DNA of 64,000 nucleotides from Apricaphanius iberus (taxonomy: Eukaryota > Chordata > Actinopteri > Cyprinodontiformes > Aphaniidae), in contig JAPXFQ010002732.1 of NCBI GenBank assembly GCA_028564705.1, forward strand, positions 1,674,001-1,738,000, written 5' to 3'. Below the pieces are notes generated by a model. It had not been told where the DNA came from. It saw only the letters and a program-made list of their open reading frames with translations, and did no database searches. Position numbers and translations under genes: made by a program. Positions 36,347 to 45,821 of the stretch are shown here, piece after piece (positions within the stretch are counted from its first letter, which is position 1; every line of letters starts with the position of its first letter).

Positions 36347-37096
36347 ACCTTTCACTTTACACTTTTGACAACCTAATAAAATTGTGGTGCATATAGGAGT
36401 TTTATTGTATGTTAACTCTTTCTGCCATGAATAATTGTTAAGTAAGATTCCTTACATAAAGGTATTTGTCCTGGGACTTGAAATGACTTATATTTGAAAT
36501 GGTTGAAAAGCGATCAGAAAAATTAAACTTTTCATTTGTGCCACAAGCCAAATACTTTAAGACAAATATTTATGTCATGAAATGCAGTCTATTCTACACT
36601 GATAACTACATTCTAGTTACATAACTATTCTACATGGATAACTACAACCTTTCTCTTTGTCTGGCTTGATCTTGCAGCGATTGTTGTGGCTGTATTTGGA
36701 CTCTGCTGGGCTCCCTTCCACATTGAGCGGCTTCTGTGGAGCTCAGTCAGCCAGTGGACCGACATGATGCACAATGTTTATCAGTATGTGCACATCCTGT
36801 CTGGTATCTTCTTCTACCTAAGCTCTGCAGTAAACCCTATCATCTACAGCCTGCTGTCCACACGATTCAGAGAGAGCTTCCGGGACCTCGTGTGCTCCCA
36901 CTCACAGGTCAGCAGTTTTGTAAGAGACTCACCGCCCTTTCCAGAGAGTTTACTGGATAGCTCAAGTTCAAGAACTCAGTATGAGATTAAGGAGTCAACT
37001 TCTGCCATCCCTTTGCTATCTCCCAGTGTATCTTTGTCTATGGAGACTGCAGTTCTACCATGTGTGACTAGAGAAACCAAGACCTCAGTTTTATAA
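23858..37096 (+). CDS. nmur: Neuromedin U receptor (class A GPCR), two coding exons
   Basis: Coding exons are 23858-24698 and 36678-37096, spliced as CTCT|GTGAGT ... CTTGCAG|CGATT; the split codon becomes Ser281 and the product is 419 residues, close to known NMUR lengths. Seen: N-glycosylation sites N16 and N26, GN67 in TM1, LAVSD95 in TM2, C123 pairing with C204, ERY (147-149) after TM3, W175 in TM4, CWAPFH (290-295) in TM6 and NPIIY (333-337) in TM7. Segments such as NYPF, LFETVCFAS, PNTSLHGI and SQWTD are NMUR-specific. Known role: Gq-coupled plasma-membrane receptor for neuromedin U/S. The start at 23858 has A at -3 and G at +4; an in-frame ATG at 23801 has poor context and would add 19 residues. 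SQWTD in the third outer loop points to the NMUR1 or fish NMUR3 branch rather than NMUR2; the paralogue is not settled. The C-terminus ends S-V-L, a possible PDZ ligand. Confidence 0.93.
24830..26225. other. Intronic stretch, nothing recognised
   Basis: AT-rich sequence with chance frames only. No conserved exon between the two receptor exons is needed, because they already join in phase. Confidence 0.5.
26231..27755 (+). mobile_element. Internally deleted ZBED-type hAT transposon
   Basis: Approximate ends: the left TAGGGATGTCATGATGTGAGC is imperfectly answered by the right end, whose reverse complement is TAGTGATGGTGAGATGAAGC. A TATA-like AATATAAATCA at about 26387 precedes a leader, then a two-exon remnant of the transposase (see 26833-27292). 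No convincing 8-bp target duplication was found, so the outer limits are uncertain. Confidence 0.6.
26833..27292 (+). pseudogene. hAT transposase remnant: BED finger joined to dimerisation tail
   Basis: Exon 1 starts at ATG 26833 (MEQARKRRISPVCEHF, the usual head of ZBED-type proteins). After an AAAG acceptor, exon 2 begins at about 26981. It holds the BED finger (CLLCSKETGYNNNTSSML ... H....H), then passes abruptly at about 27065 to the C-terminal hAT dimerisation region (PASSVPCERGFSKAG, then K.NHLKP..VE.LLFLN) and stops at 27292. The whole RNase H-like catalytic core between these is missing. It therefore cannot transpose by itself, although the remaining frame is open. Confidence 0.85.
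27760..31040. other. Intronic stretch, nothing recognised
   Basis: AT-rich, with several poly-A/T runs (for example 29087, 29530, 29880, 30270). No exon, tRNA or transposon end was recognised over about 3.3 kb. Confidence 0.45.
31050..31690 (-). mobile_element. Unclassified retroelement-like repeat, - copy
   Basis: On the - strand it runs from a segment with 'GGAGTATAAAGGAGGC' (TATA-like) to an AATAAACTTTG polyadenylation-type signal, followed by TTCTGCATGTGGGTCCGGAT and a GAACATGACA end. The order matches 58060-58735, which has AATAAACCTTT then CTTCATGTGGGTCAG. It looks like a Pol II-transcribed retroelement part, possibly a solo LTR. Ends and class are not certain. Confidence 0.4.
32410..32940. 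mobile_element. PIF/Harbinger-type MITE, TTA target duplication
   Basis: The left end AGCCTAGTTTATATTTCTC and the reverse complement of the right end, AGCCTAGTTTATACTTCTC, agree at 18 of 19 positions. TTA stands at 32407-32409 and 32941-32943. A 3-bp TTA duplication is the hallmark of PIF/Harbinger. The 531-bp interior has no transposase; chance frames only. Confidence 0.85.
32947..33720. mobile_element. Non-autonomous hAT element with perfect 8-bp target duplication
   Basis: CTTTAGAG occurs at 32939-32946 and 33721-33728, a perfect 8-bp duplication typical of hAT. The ends are CAGAGGTCACTAATA and, in reverse complement, CAGGGGTACTCAAATA. The left duplication overlaps the last two bases and the TTA of the neighbouring Harbinger MITE, so the hAT element landed exactly on the MITE's edge and is the younger insertion. 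An ATG-started basic run (about 33272-33380) may be a leftover first exon of the parent transposase. Confidence 0.9.
33825..34530 (-). mobile_element. Tc1/mariner relic, Sleeping Beauty-like
   Basis: The + strand starts with a GATGTTTACATACAATCACC end like those of Sleeping Beauty-type Tc1 elements. It then holds a decayed transposase on the - strand. Recognisable blocks, in the correct order, are GGATGGCCACTCCAA, TTGTTGTCTTTGAGCCA, TATGCTTATGGTCATTG, TGCAGCAAAAGACCC and AGCATCTTCACAAGCTC. Many frameshifts and stops are present and the far end is missing, so it is long dead. A 72-codon frame at 34112-34330 is one surviving piece. Confidence 0.85.
34560..35430. other. Intronic stretch, nothing recognised
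   Basis: AT-rich, with a poly-A run at about 35118-35134 and no recognisable exon. The GC-richer part from 35060 on may already belong to the DNA transposon that carries the THAP-like relic. Confidence 0.35.
35570..35832 (-). pseudogene. THAP-like zinc-finger exon relic of a DNA transposon
   Basis: On the - strand an open frame contains MVNMCSAVGCRNRR followed by a 'NRFPAEE' segment, the pattern of the first half of a THAP DNA-binding domain (C..C spacing and the F-P box). The later C..H pair and tryptophan are not visible in the expected places, and the frame runs into a possible donor (CTGGAG|GTATAT near 35598). P-type and Kolobok transposases both carry THAP domains; which parent this was is unclear. 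Confidence 0.45.
36045..36344 (+). mobile_element. Retroelement 3' end with (ATT)n tail
   Basis: The run TCTATAAAGCACTTTGAGAAACTG ... AAAGTGCTTTATAAAGTTAG is the familiar fish LINE/SINE 3' signature and leads straight into about 17 ATT units (36292-36344). The GC-rich leader from about 36045 probably belongs to its 3' untranslated region. It lies 330 bp upstream of the second receptor exon. Confidence 0.6.
36678..37096 (+). CDS. nmur: nmur coding exon B (TM6, TM7, C-terminal tail)
   Basis: It begins after the acceptor CTTGATCTTGCAG and supplies the last two bases of codon 281. It encodes TM6 with CWAPFH, the SQWTD outer loop, TM7 with NPIIY, helix 8 (TRFRESFRDLVC, with a palmitoylatable Cys) and a Ser/Thr-rich tail, ending in TAA at 37094-37096. 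The tail is about 60 residues after helix 8, similar in scale to other NMURs. Confidence 0.95.
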
Positions 37097-37460
37097 GATT
37101 TTTAAAGATGCTTACCACTCAAAGCGCTTTAGACTTGAGCCACATTCACACTCACAAACAAAAACAGATATGCAGCTTGGTTGGAAACATGGAGTTACAT
37201 TAAGTGCCTTGCCCAAGGAGGCATCAAGATGGGACAGGCAAAATCTGGAATTGGACCTACAAACCTCCGACTACAAGCCGACTTCTTGGTGGGAATATAA
37301 GCAGAAACATTTTAAAGTTATGGCGAAACATTTGGAGAAATTATTTTATTTGCACTGATTCACTAGTTTGTTAATTGCCAAACTATCCCTAAGGTACAGC
37401 AAATATAGTTATCAGTAATGACTGTGAAACTGATAATAAGAAAGTAAACTAAAAAAGTTT

Positions 37461-37466
37461 AATAAA
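37461..37466 (+). terminator. nmur: Candidate polyadenylation signal of nmur
   Basis: This is the first AATAAA downstream of the stop codon. It would give a 3' untranslated region of about 385 bases. No transcript evidence is available. Confidence 0.45.
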
Positions 37467-37636
37467 TTCAGTGGAACTCTTGTTGAACTCTTGTTAATGA
37501 AACCTTGTCTCAGTACAAAACATTAACGATTTGTTTGCATGTCTGGATAGTAAGAAATTATATACTGACATTGAATTAGTAAGCTTCTGTATATTGAGCA
37601 ACCTTTTTGTGATAAAGCAACCACGGTCAACCTATT

Positions 37637-37925
37637 AGGTCTATTTATCCATCCTTCATCTGTTGTGCTAGGGGGTTGGTGCCTATTTCCAGCAGACGTC
37701 GGCAATACACCCTGGACAGGTCACCAGTCTATCACAAGGGAACATAGAGACCCACATGACAAACAACCATGCACGCACACCTGAGTACGATTTAGACACA
37801 CCAATAAACCTAACAGTCATTCTTTTGGACTGTAGATAGAGGCCGGAGCAACTGGAGGTGACCAATGCATGCATTCAAACTCCATGCAGCAAGAATCGAA
37901 CCCAGGACCTTTTTTTTGCAAGGCA
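37637..37925 (-). mobile_element. Diverged LINE-tail-type repeat copy
   Basis: It follows the same plan as 6616-6986 but is more decayed: a TATCCATCC-type tail on the left, then TACACCCTGGACAGGTCACC, an ACTCCATGCAGCAAGAATCG segment and a CAAGGCAAC head on the right. No target duplication was recognised. Confidence 0.65.
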
Positions 37926-37929
37926 ACAA

Positions 37930-38341
37930 TTTTCGAAACATACATGTATTCAATCAGACTCAAATCATGTTAATCAATTCTTAAGTTGAGAGTTGTTGAT
38001 AATTTATTGTGAAACTGTATAACGAATGCCTGTGTGTCTTCAGAAATATGGAGATGTAAAGAGTCCAGCCATAAAAATTATTTGTTTGTTGTAAAAAACA
38101 AACAAACAAAAACAACACTTCTACTTCGCTAGAATATTAATCTCCGAGTCACAAACTATTTACACAAGTATTCATCTTATCTGCAATAGAGAACTGTGTC
38201 AGGAAGCAACGGCAACAACAATCCAAGGTCTATGGTAGCTTCTTACCATTAAACACCTGGAACCCTAGGGGACAAACTGAACAAAGTGAATGCGAAGAAC
38301 AGGTATAATACCCATCTTCCTACACTGCAGAAAAAGTTGAG
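37930..38341. other. Intergenic stretch, nothing recognised
   Basis: AT-rich sequence between the receptor's 3' end and the TTAA element. Confidence 0.4.
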
Positions 38342-38345
38342 TTAA

Positions 38346-40235
38346 AGGTATATTCCGACCCCAAGTGAAACTTAGTCTGTTGCCATATACATCAAAGTTA
38401 GAAAGTGTGAAAAAGCATTTTGTAAACAGCCCAGTTATTATCCTAATATGGCAGCAGTCTATTTGCTTTATTTTAGCATGAACAATGGAAGTGAATTAGC
38501 CAGGGTGCCAGCCGAACTTAGTCCCGCCCACAACATGGTCTGGAAGTTCGGTCTGGCATTCCTCCGTTGAGGAGCATTATGCCCGAACAAAATCTGGTCT
38601 GACCTATCAAATCAGGCTTATGATGATTGACAGGTGAACAACAGTAACGTAATCAACCACGTCACCAAAGAGCGCCTGGGTTAAATTTGTTTACAACAAT
38701 GATGGCTGCCGCTGGAAAACTGAGATGTGTAGATTCTGCCATCGAGTCTGTTCTTGAAGATATTGACAGCGCATTCATTTTAAAAGAGGAATTCTAAGAG
38801 AGGAACAGATAACGTCCGTTGGTCTGCAGAGCAACGTCAAACTCTTCCGTTGCTCTGATTGGTTATAGATCTATCCAATTGAGTGCAGAGGTATTTTTTC
38901 CTGGTTCGGTTAAAACAAACCCAATAATCACAGCCCAATGGAGCAGTATCAGACTCACATTATGATTAGAATTGAGCATGGCTACGTCAGGCTAGAAGTG
39001 AGTGGTAATGGCAAGCATTTTGTGTATCAAAGTCATAAAATGACTTGGTTATGATTCCGATTATTATTGGTTACCTCAATAAACATACTGATTGAAAAGT
39101 AAACAAATAAGTAACATAAAGAAATTACAGGAGCCAATTTAGACTTTGGACCATATAGGACAACGCACCGCTGTAAGCCACCAGTGTGAGGCGCGAAGAC
39201 AAAGGACACCTAAATTTGAATTACTCTACAAGACTCGCTCTTTACAGTCATTTGCATGAAACGTAAATGTTATTCTGTAAACCTGGAGGTGATATTCTTA
39301 GCTAGACGTCACAATTACAGTAGTTCATAATAGTGCAGCAGTGTCCAAGGAATTAGAGTAAGTAGACCATTAGTAACAGCCACTGATCCATTTTGTTCAG
39401 TATCTGCACAAAAAATGGATCAGACTGCTGTAGTCTTCAGACGCATTACCCTCTTTCTAGCAGAATATTGCATTTTCTTTCTTTGTGGTCCTCTGGTGTG
39501 AAATGCTAATTGTAAACCAAACACTGATTCATTTTATCCACGTTTGTTGTTGGAGGAATTCCCAGGTCAGGAAGCAGGCTTCTTTGTTCCACATTAGATC
39601 AAATTCTGTGAAAAATCGTGTTGCTGTATGCCTGCGGCTTGTTTTCACTACCCTTTGTTACAAAAGCAACAACCATTTTCTTGCATTACACTTACAACAA
39701 TTATATTATATATAATTCTTTATTTCAGACACAAGGAGGAAGGTCCATATTAAAGACATACAAAATACATAAATAGATTAAAACATAATTAATAAAAAAT
39801 TAAAAAATGGTGTCATACCCAATCTACGGCATTAAAAACTCAGTGCAGCTCACACAGTTGTATTTACAGAAGTAGTTGACTTTTGCAGCTGCTGCGTTAT
39901 GCCCCCGTACCTTGCAGTGGCGCTTATTGCGGTGCTTCTTCGTAATGTAGTCCCAAGTCTAAATTGCCACCTTTCATGTTACTTGCTACTTTCATTTGGA
40001 ATTGATATGATCATTAAGGTTACCAGCAATAATTAGGATCATTACTGAGTATTTTTTAATTACTTTTGCAAACAAAATGCTTGTCATTACCATTCACTTC
40101 CATTGCATATGCTAAACTAAAGCAAACGGACTGCTGCTAGAATGAGGGGGCTGGTTGCAAAATGTTTTTTCAGACTTATCTAACTCTGGGGAATATGGCA
40201 ACAGACTATATTTTACATAGGGGTGGAATGTCCCT
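38346..40235. mobile_element. Long-armed TTAA-flanked (Kolobok-like) foldback element
   Basis: TTAA stands at 38342-38345 and 40236-40239. The left end (AGGTATATTCCGACCCCAAG) and the reverse complement of the right end (AGGGACATTCCACCCCTATG) align, and the similarity continues for a long way inward. Matching landmarks are TAGTCTGTTGCCATAT, AGTTAGA, AAAGCATTTTG, then TGGTAATGRCAAGCATTTTG, GGTTACC, CCAATTTAGACTTKGGAC and GCACCGC. The arms reach about 39200 on the left and 39890 on the right, about 350 bp each once a nested insert (38496-38994) is removed. TTAA targets and AGG termini fit the Kolobok superfamily. The interior (39200-39890) shows no transposase. Confidence 0.8.
38496..38994. mobile_element. 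Insertion nested in the left arm, 8-bp target duplication
   Basis: GAAGTGAA (38488-38495) and GAAGTGAG (38995-39002) flank the insert; one base differs. Outside it, the left arm resumes in register with the right arm, which shows that the 499 bp were inserted later. The ends, TTAGCCAGGGTGCC and, read back, TAGCCTGACGTAGCC, are short imperfect inverted repeats. An ATG-started run (about 38704-38798: AAGKLRCVDSAIESVLEDID) may be a decayed first exon. An 8-bp duplication fits hAT or P-type elements. Confidence 0.7.
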
Positions 40236-40239
40236 TTAA

Positions 40240-43200
40240 TGGTTCCTTCGATTCAGCCAGCTCCAGACATTTTAGTGAGAGACAACAAACTGTTGTCCAA
40301 AATAAATGTGATGTTGCTGGATTAGACAGAGCTGTCAGGTTAGTTCTCTTTCATCGCCCCCTCTAATTGTCCTTGTCAGACAGAGGCTGAATGGATGGAT
40401 AGAAAATAGGTGCTGTAAATGTGCTTATGGATTCAGAGAAGGGGGTCACATTCAACGTTGGATAAATACAGCTGGCCTTGTCACTTTCTCTCATTCTGTG
40501 CTCTAAAATAATGAAAACATCAGAAAACTAACAAATGCCTATTATGACAAGGAAATTAAAGGCAGCCATAATAGTAATTAAAGGTTTGATCCGATCCCTC
40601 CCTTTTTTTTATTTCCAGGTTGCAGTTAAGGATTAGGTTTAACATTCATTTTAGGTGTTTTTGAGCCTCAGAAGCAAATAGGTCCTCACAAAAAGACCAC
40701 AGATCTATTGAAGGAGTTAAGATATGTAAGGAAAGGGGTTGGACTCTAATTCTTTATCAAAAGCAAATTCATTTTGTTTGCATGAAAGATTTTCAGACAA
40801 CGGTTACTATTTAAATCTCAATTAGGGAGTCTACCTTTGTATCAGTAACATCAGTCAACATTTGCCAAATAATTATAATGGTACATTTGGATCACCAAGC
40901 TTAAGCATCATTGCATTTCCACCCAAGGCCAAAGTTGTGTTAGCAAAGCTTTCAGCTCTAATTTGAGTTATTAAAGTGAAGATTTAAATGACGATTTATG
41001 CGGTAAGAATTCAGGAGAAACACTCACCGTGAAGAGATACCAGTTGAGTTACAGATCTAGTTCAGCCTTTATGAAAAAAAGCAAAACCAAAACTCTGCTT
41101 AACAACATTCCTTTAACTCCTGTACCCCCATATTAACTCTCTTAAAACTGAAAAAGGTGCAAGATTTTATCTAAATTTGAATGTATATTATCCAATTAAA
41201 AATGAAGTTAGTCAAAAGCTGAGCAGTGGCTCCCTTCTTTTTAAAGTTTTTAAGCCAAGTTTCTTCCTAGCTCGTCTTTCAAATGAGAAATAATAATCAC
41301 AATATTTTCATTCAGTCACTTGATTGAGTTTATTTCAATTCACAAAATTGCTGAATTTTAGAACGTCATACAAAAGGTCTTTAAGTATAGACTCAAAGTC
41401 TTTTCTTTTTTTTGCATCATTGCTTAGAACAGCGTTATCGCTGTTGGGAGCCTTGTCTGCCTTTAATTCACCACAGTTCTAAAGAACTAGGGGCAAAAAC
41501 TTTAATTCAAAGTAAAGCAAATCGGGCATTTACCACTTTGAACTGCATAGACATAAATCAACACATTTACTCCCAGCAACTCATCAGAGTAACCCACTAT
41601 ATATTAGAAGGTTTGTCTTTCCCCCTGTATAACATACTAATTTTTTGAAACTAAACAAAGGCGAAAGATTGCATCTCGCTTCCATATAATGCATATCAAC
41701 ATATAATTACCCAATTAAATCCACAGCTGCCCTCTTCTTTTTATATTTAACATAAGCTTCTTCCTAGCTCATGTGTGTCAATTAACAAACATTCATCTCA
41801 ATATCCTCATTCAGTTAATTCAGTAGGTGTATCTCATATCACAAATTGTCGCAAATGTAATTAAAAGGTCTTTAAATGTAAATCTGTACAATATTGTTGG
41901 ATTGTCTTTATCAGTAATATTGGTAAACTGTTATTTATTTAAGCGTGTCCTTGATTCTTTACCTGCTGCAGGCCTTAAAAAAAAAAAAAAGATCAAGAGG
42001 GAAAGTGAAAAAATCCACTATAATCTGAATAAAAGGCTGAACTTGATTATTTTTTGTTCCCAATTGAAAATCAATGAGTTGCTGAGCTTGAAAAAAAGCC
42101 TTTGTGTTTCAGTGGAACATATAAACAAAGATTGTAATGCTGTACTGTGTGCTTCCCTTAATCTTGTTATGTCTCTTGTAGCTTGGCCGAAAATCATCTG
42201 CGTGATTTGAAAGACTGGTAAGCTCTTTGCCCATGTGATTTAGAAAACTGATTGTGAGTATTGTGCAATGGCTCTTATTGAAAGTTACACAAATAAATGT
42301 TGAGCTGCTTCAATTTAGTCGTAGTGTACGTTCTACACCTTATTCTCAAGACCTTGTAAATAGTTTCTTTTTTACAAAATTGACAGATGATTATATGATA
42401 ATACTAAGAAGTGTGATTCAGCTTCCTGATTGGACCATATTCCAATTTCTTTTCTAAAGGCAGAGTGAACCTTTTTGGACATTTTCCTGAAAATAAAAGT
42501 GAGAACATTAGCAGTGAATCAGCACTGTAATTAGCATTTTGGTTCCGCTTTGTGCCAGAACAGCTCACCATATTACATGAGCCAAACTCAGTTCAATTTA
42601 GTTCAAAAATACTTTATCCCAAAGGAAAATTAAATGAGTAACTCAAGGAAATTGTGGTTTCCCCCAACAGCTCACATAAATAACCTTTAATTTGTTGAAT
42701 GTTCATTTTCAAAATCAGTTTCAGGACTAATGAAAATGATTAAATCTCAGACTGTAATTTAGCAGCAGGGTTTATTCACTGAAACATTATTTATTTTAAG
42801 CAGTTAGTACAGTGTCAGTCTTAATAAGGTGAAAACCTGAATTTGCTTCAGAAAGTTTCAATCAGTTTTGAATCAGTTTATGAAGAAAATACTTTCCCAG
42901 GTTAGTAATATGTAACATGGACTGCAAAAGAAATAGAAATATGAACCATCTTCCATAAATAGGACTTTTTTTACTGCCTTGGTTTCGTATGAACTCTGAC
43001 AGGCTTTCTTTTACTTTCTATAGCAGCTAACTCTGCTGCAACGGTGGCCTATGTTCACACTCCATTTTATTTATGTTATTTAGAGTATTTTATTTAGTTC
43101 CTCTTTTTTAACACTAATACATAAAAAATGTTTTTTATTTTTCTTCTGCAAAGCTAATTTCAAACTGCTTAACCATTAAGCTATCAACAAGGTAGTAAAA

Positions 43201-43700
43201 CAAAAGGTAGTGTGTGTGGAGCTACAGGTCGGACACTACCTGTCATTTTTATCACATAAAATGACACTGGTGTTAGCATAAACTGGAAATAAGACAGTAT
43301 GTATCATGAAGAGGAGAATTTAAAAAAATATATTGTATATACTGATGTTTCTTTACCTTAAAACTGAACACATTTGACCAAACTTTATGCCAACATCGCA
43401 GAACATAAGCAGTGTCCTCAGCAGCAACAGTGTAGAAAACACTTACTGAACACTGTAAACACTCACTACAATAATGAATTGGCCAAAACAATTGGCGTAT
43501 GACAAAGTTAAATTGCCTTTAACATCCAATTTCATCTGTTTTCTTTTTATTTCTCCCCTCTTTTATCCATGTATATCATACAGTGCTATGTTCTATTGCT
43601 TGTGTAAAGTTGTTGAATTAAGTTGCTTTGTGTTACAGCTATCACAAGTTAACAAACAATAGTGGGCTGCAGCCCTTACAATCATACGCACTTCTTGTTC
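40240..43700. other. Intergenic stretch, nothing clear
   Basis: Two AT-rich blocks at about 41100-41290 and 41625-41790 resemble each other (both include CCAATTAAA, then CTCTTCTTTTTA/CCCTTCTTTTTA, AAGCTTCTTCCTAGCTC/AAGTTTCTTCCTAGCTC and a CATTCAGT segment), which suggests a local duplication about 500 bp apart. At 42590-42660, AATACTTTATCCCAAAGGAAAATTAA resembles a fish LINE 3' end. No gene was found. Confidence 0.4.
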
Positions 43701-43709
43701 TAATGTTAA

Positions 43710-44351
43710 AGGTTGAATATGGAACATTTTCATTACAAGCTATATTTATTTAAAAAAATAGTACACGTGGCAGTTAGAGGGATGCAGAAAGTAAGTACAA
43801 CATTTGCTTAAAGAATATATTTGAATTCAAATATAATAAAATGTAAATTTTAATTGGCACGACAATGACGTTATGTTTACATCTACCAGCCAGTAGCGTC
43901 CGCCAAATACGGCCTGTATGTTACAACAATATGGTCAGCACAACTCGGCTGGCTCTAGGAAAAATGGTGGAATCAGCAGGTCTAGCAGCTGCTTCAGAAG
44001 CCCAGAGAAAACATTATCCGTCTCAGAGGAGGGGTGACTGGAGGAGAGCAGAAAGTAGTGTAAATTTGGGTGAATTCTACACTAGATGGACTCACATAAA
44101 ACATTTCCACAGCATCAAACGGAGCCTATCATCCTGGATCGGTAAGCTAACTCACTTGCTAACTTGGCTAACGTTAGCTGTCAGTTAAACTCCTCTAAAA
44201 TACACCCTAACTGGTAATGGTTCAGGCTGGTCACTGGACATATCGGTAGCAAATCAGGCAACCAAATGGTTGGAATCATTTTTTAAACTGTTGTCACTAA
44301 AACCTAGGCAAACTAGATGCCGCTTTCATGTTCATGTTCCATATCAAACCT
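43710..44351 (+). mobile_element. Short TTAA-flanked (Kolobok-like) element with a small exon
   Basis: TTAA lies at 43706-43709 and 44352-44355. Including TTAA, the left end TTAAAGGTTGAATATGGAAC and the right end in reverse complement, TTAAAGGTTTGATATGGAAC, agree at 18 of 20 positions. Inside, an open frame (from about 43931) encodes an Arg-rich run then SVNLGEFYTRWTHIKHFHSI. It meets a donor GGATCG|GTAAGC at 44142. The N-L-G..F..RW motif parallels the exon in the element at 17012-17712, though the ends differ. Confidence 0.8.
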
Positions 44352-44355
44352 TTAA

Positions 44356-45795
44356 ATAAGACTGTATTGTTTTGAGCTTTCATAAGAAGTTCTAAAACTC
44401 CGGAAAATTTTTACCTGTTCTATTAAGATAGTATCACTTAAAAGTTGTAACTGCAAGAGTTAAATATCCTATTATCTAATGATCATGTTTGAAAAAAAAT
44501 TAGCATTTGTAAATTTTTTATGTGACTGATCACAAGATTTGGTGTTCTGTTATTTCCTCTAAAGAAACACTAACAGAGGAGATCAGGTGTTAATGTGACT
44601 GAATTTTATCTGACCCAGTGAATAAAAAATGTCCCTCTTTAGTCCGGTCGGGCACCCATTTTTATGCCGCATTATGAGAAGTAATGTTTGTATTTATTGC
44701 ATTTTCATAAGTGTGCTTCAAATATCCCCATGATGACATAAATACTGTCTGTTCAAATTCTTTTCAAGATTAGAATGTTTTGTTAATTTTATACAATCCA
44801 TCTATCTTCATCCTTTTGTACACCTCACGTTGCATCAAACTGTCTTGACGCTCAAACATTTCTATTAAGATCTGTGGATGCATCAGATGACTCCCCAACG
44901 TCTTGTTGGTCATTTTGATAATTTAAAAAATATACGGTTACACATTTTTTTCCCCGTCAATTTTAAAAATGATTTAAAATGATAACACATGCATTTCTTT
45001 CATTTTTGTTAATGTTACATTCGGACAAACTTAAACAGAGAGCCAAAATCATGCCATCACATATTTTGCAGATTAATAAGTTGCGTGCATATATGAACAT
45101 TTCAGCAGCCTGCGAGCACTGCAGGGATCCAAACTGCTCCACCTTTCAGTTAAAGAGACTGAAGTGCAAATTCAGCCATGGTTTCGAAATCAGGAAACAT
45201 TTATCCAAGTAAAGGGATCAGAATGTGGCAAAACTCTGTGAACAAGAGCTGATTAATGCACACTTTTTGCATCAGTAAACTGCAGTGATCTGTCACCACC
45301 AGTGTGTGTTGCGCCACCTGTGCAGCTCACAGATGCGCTCCAAGCGTGTTGTAATCTTCAGATTTTTCAGTTACCGTATTGAAATCGGTCAAATAGGGAA
45401 ATATGTTGAGCTACTTTCACATGGCTCCCTTGTTTTATTCTGCTTAAACGCTTAACTGTACAGTGGGTACATAGCACACTTGTCTTTTCATTGAGAAACT
45501 CTGGTACTGCTGCATTTACTTGCAGTGTTAATAGGCTAAAAAAAGCACAAAAAAATTTATAAAAAAATTGGTCTGGACCAAAGAAAGCAAAATTACCAGA
45601 ACCTCCTGGTGTCAATATGTCCAAAGAAACAGTTTGAGGACAACATTCATGTACATCGTGAAGCAACCAAGTGAAAAAAAGTTCTGTGCGAACTAATTTT
45701 TATCTGTTCTCATTCAGGAGTTCTTTTCAAAGCGATCCTACTGGATTCCTCTTTCACGTCAGGCGGGTCTTTAATTATTCTATGTGGTTCACCAC
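44356..45795. other. Intergenic stretch downstream of lactbl1, nothing recognised
   Basis: A 77-codon frame at 44979-45212 resembles no known family. The rest is AT-rich 3' flanking DNA of lactbl1. Confidence 0.4.
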
Positions 45796-45801
45796 TTTAT
45801 T
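45796..45801 (-). terminator. lactbl1: Candidate polyadenylation signal of lactbl1
   Basis: AATAAA on the - strand, only about 20 bases beyond the stop codon, would make a very short 3' untranslated region. Another AATAAA occurs at about 45432-45437. Which is used is unknown. Confidence 0.3.
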
Positions 45802-45821
45802 TCAAAAACACACGCTGTTCC

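Larger units (their letters stand above)
24699..36677 (+). other. nmur: nmur intron, about 12 kb
   Basis: The intron begins GTGAGT and ends TTGCAG. At phase 1, within the third inner loop just before TM6, it sits where vertebrate NMUR genes are interrupted (from recall). It has been enlarged by transposons: a hAT/ZBED copy, a retroelement on the opposite strand, an abutting MITE-hAT pair, a Tc1 relic, a THAP-like relic and a LINE tail. Confidence 0.9.
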
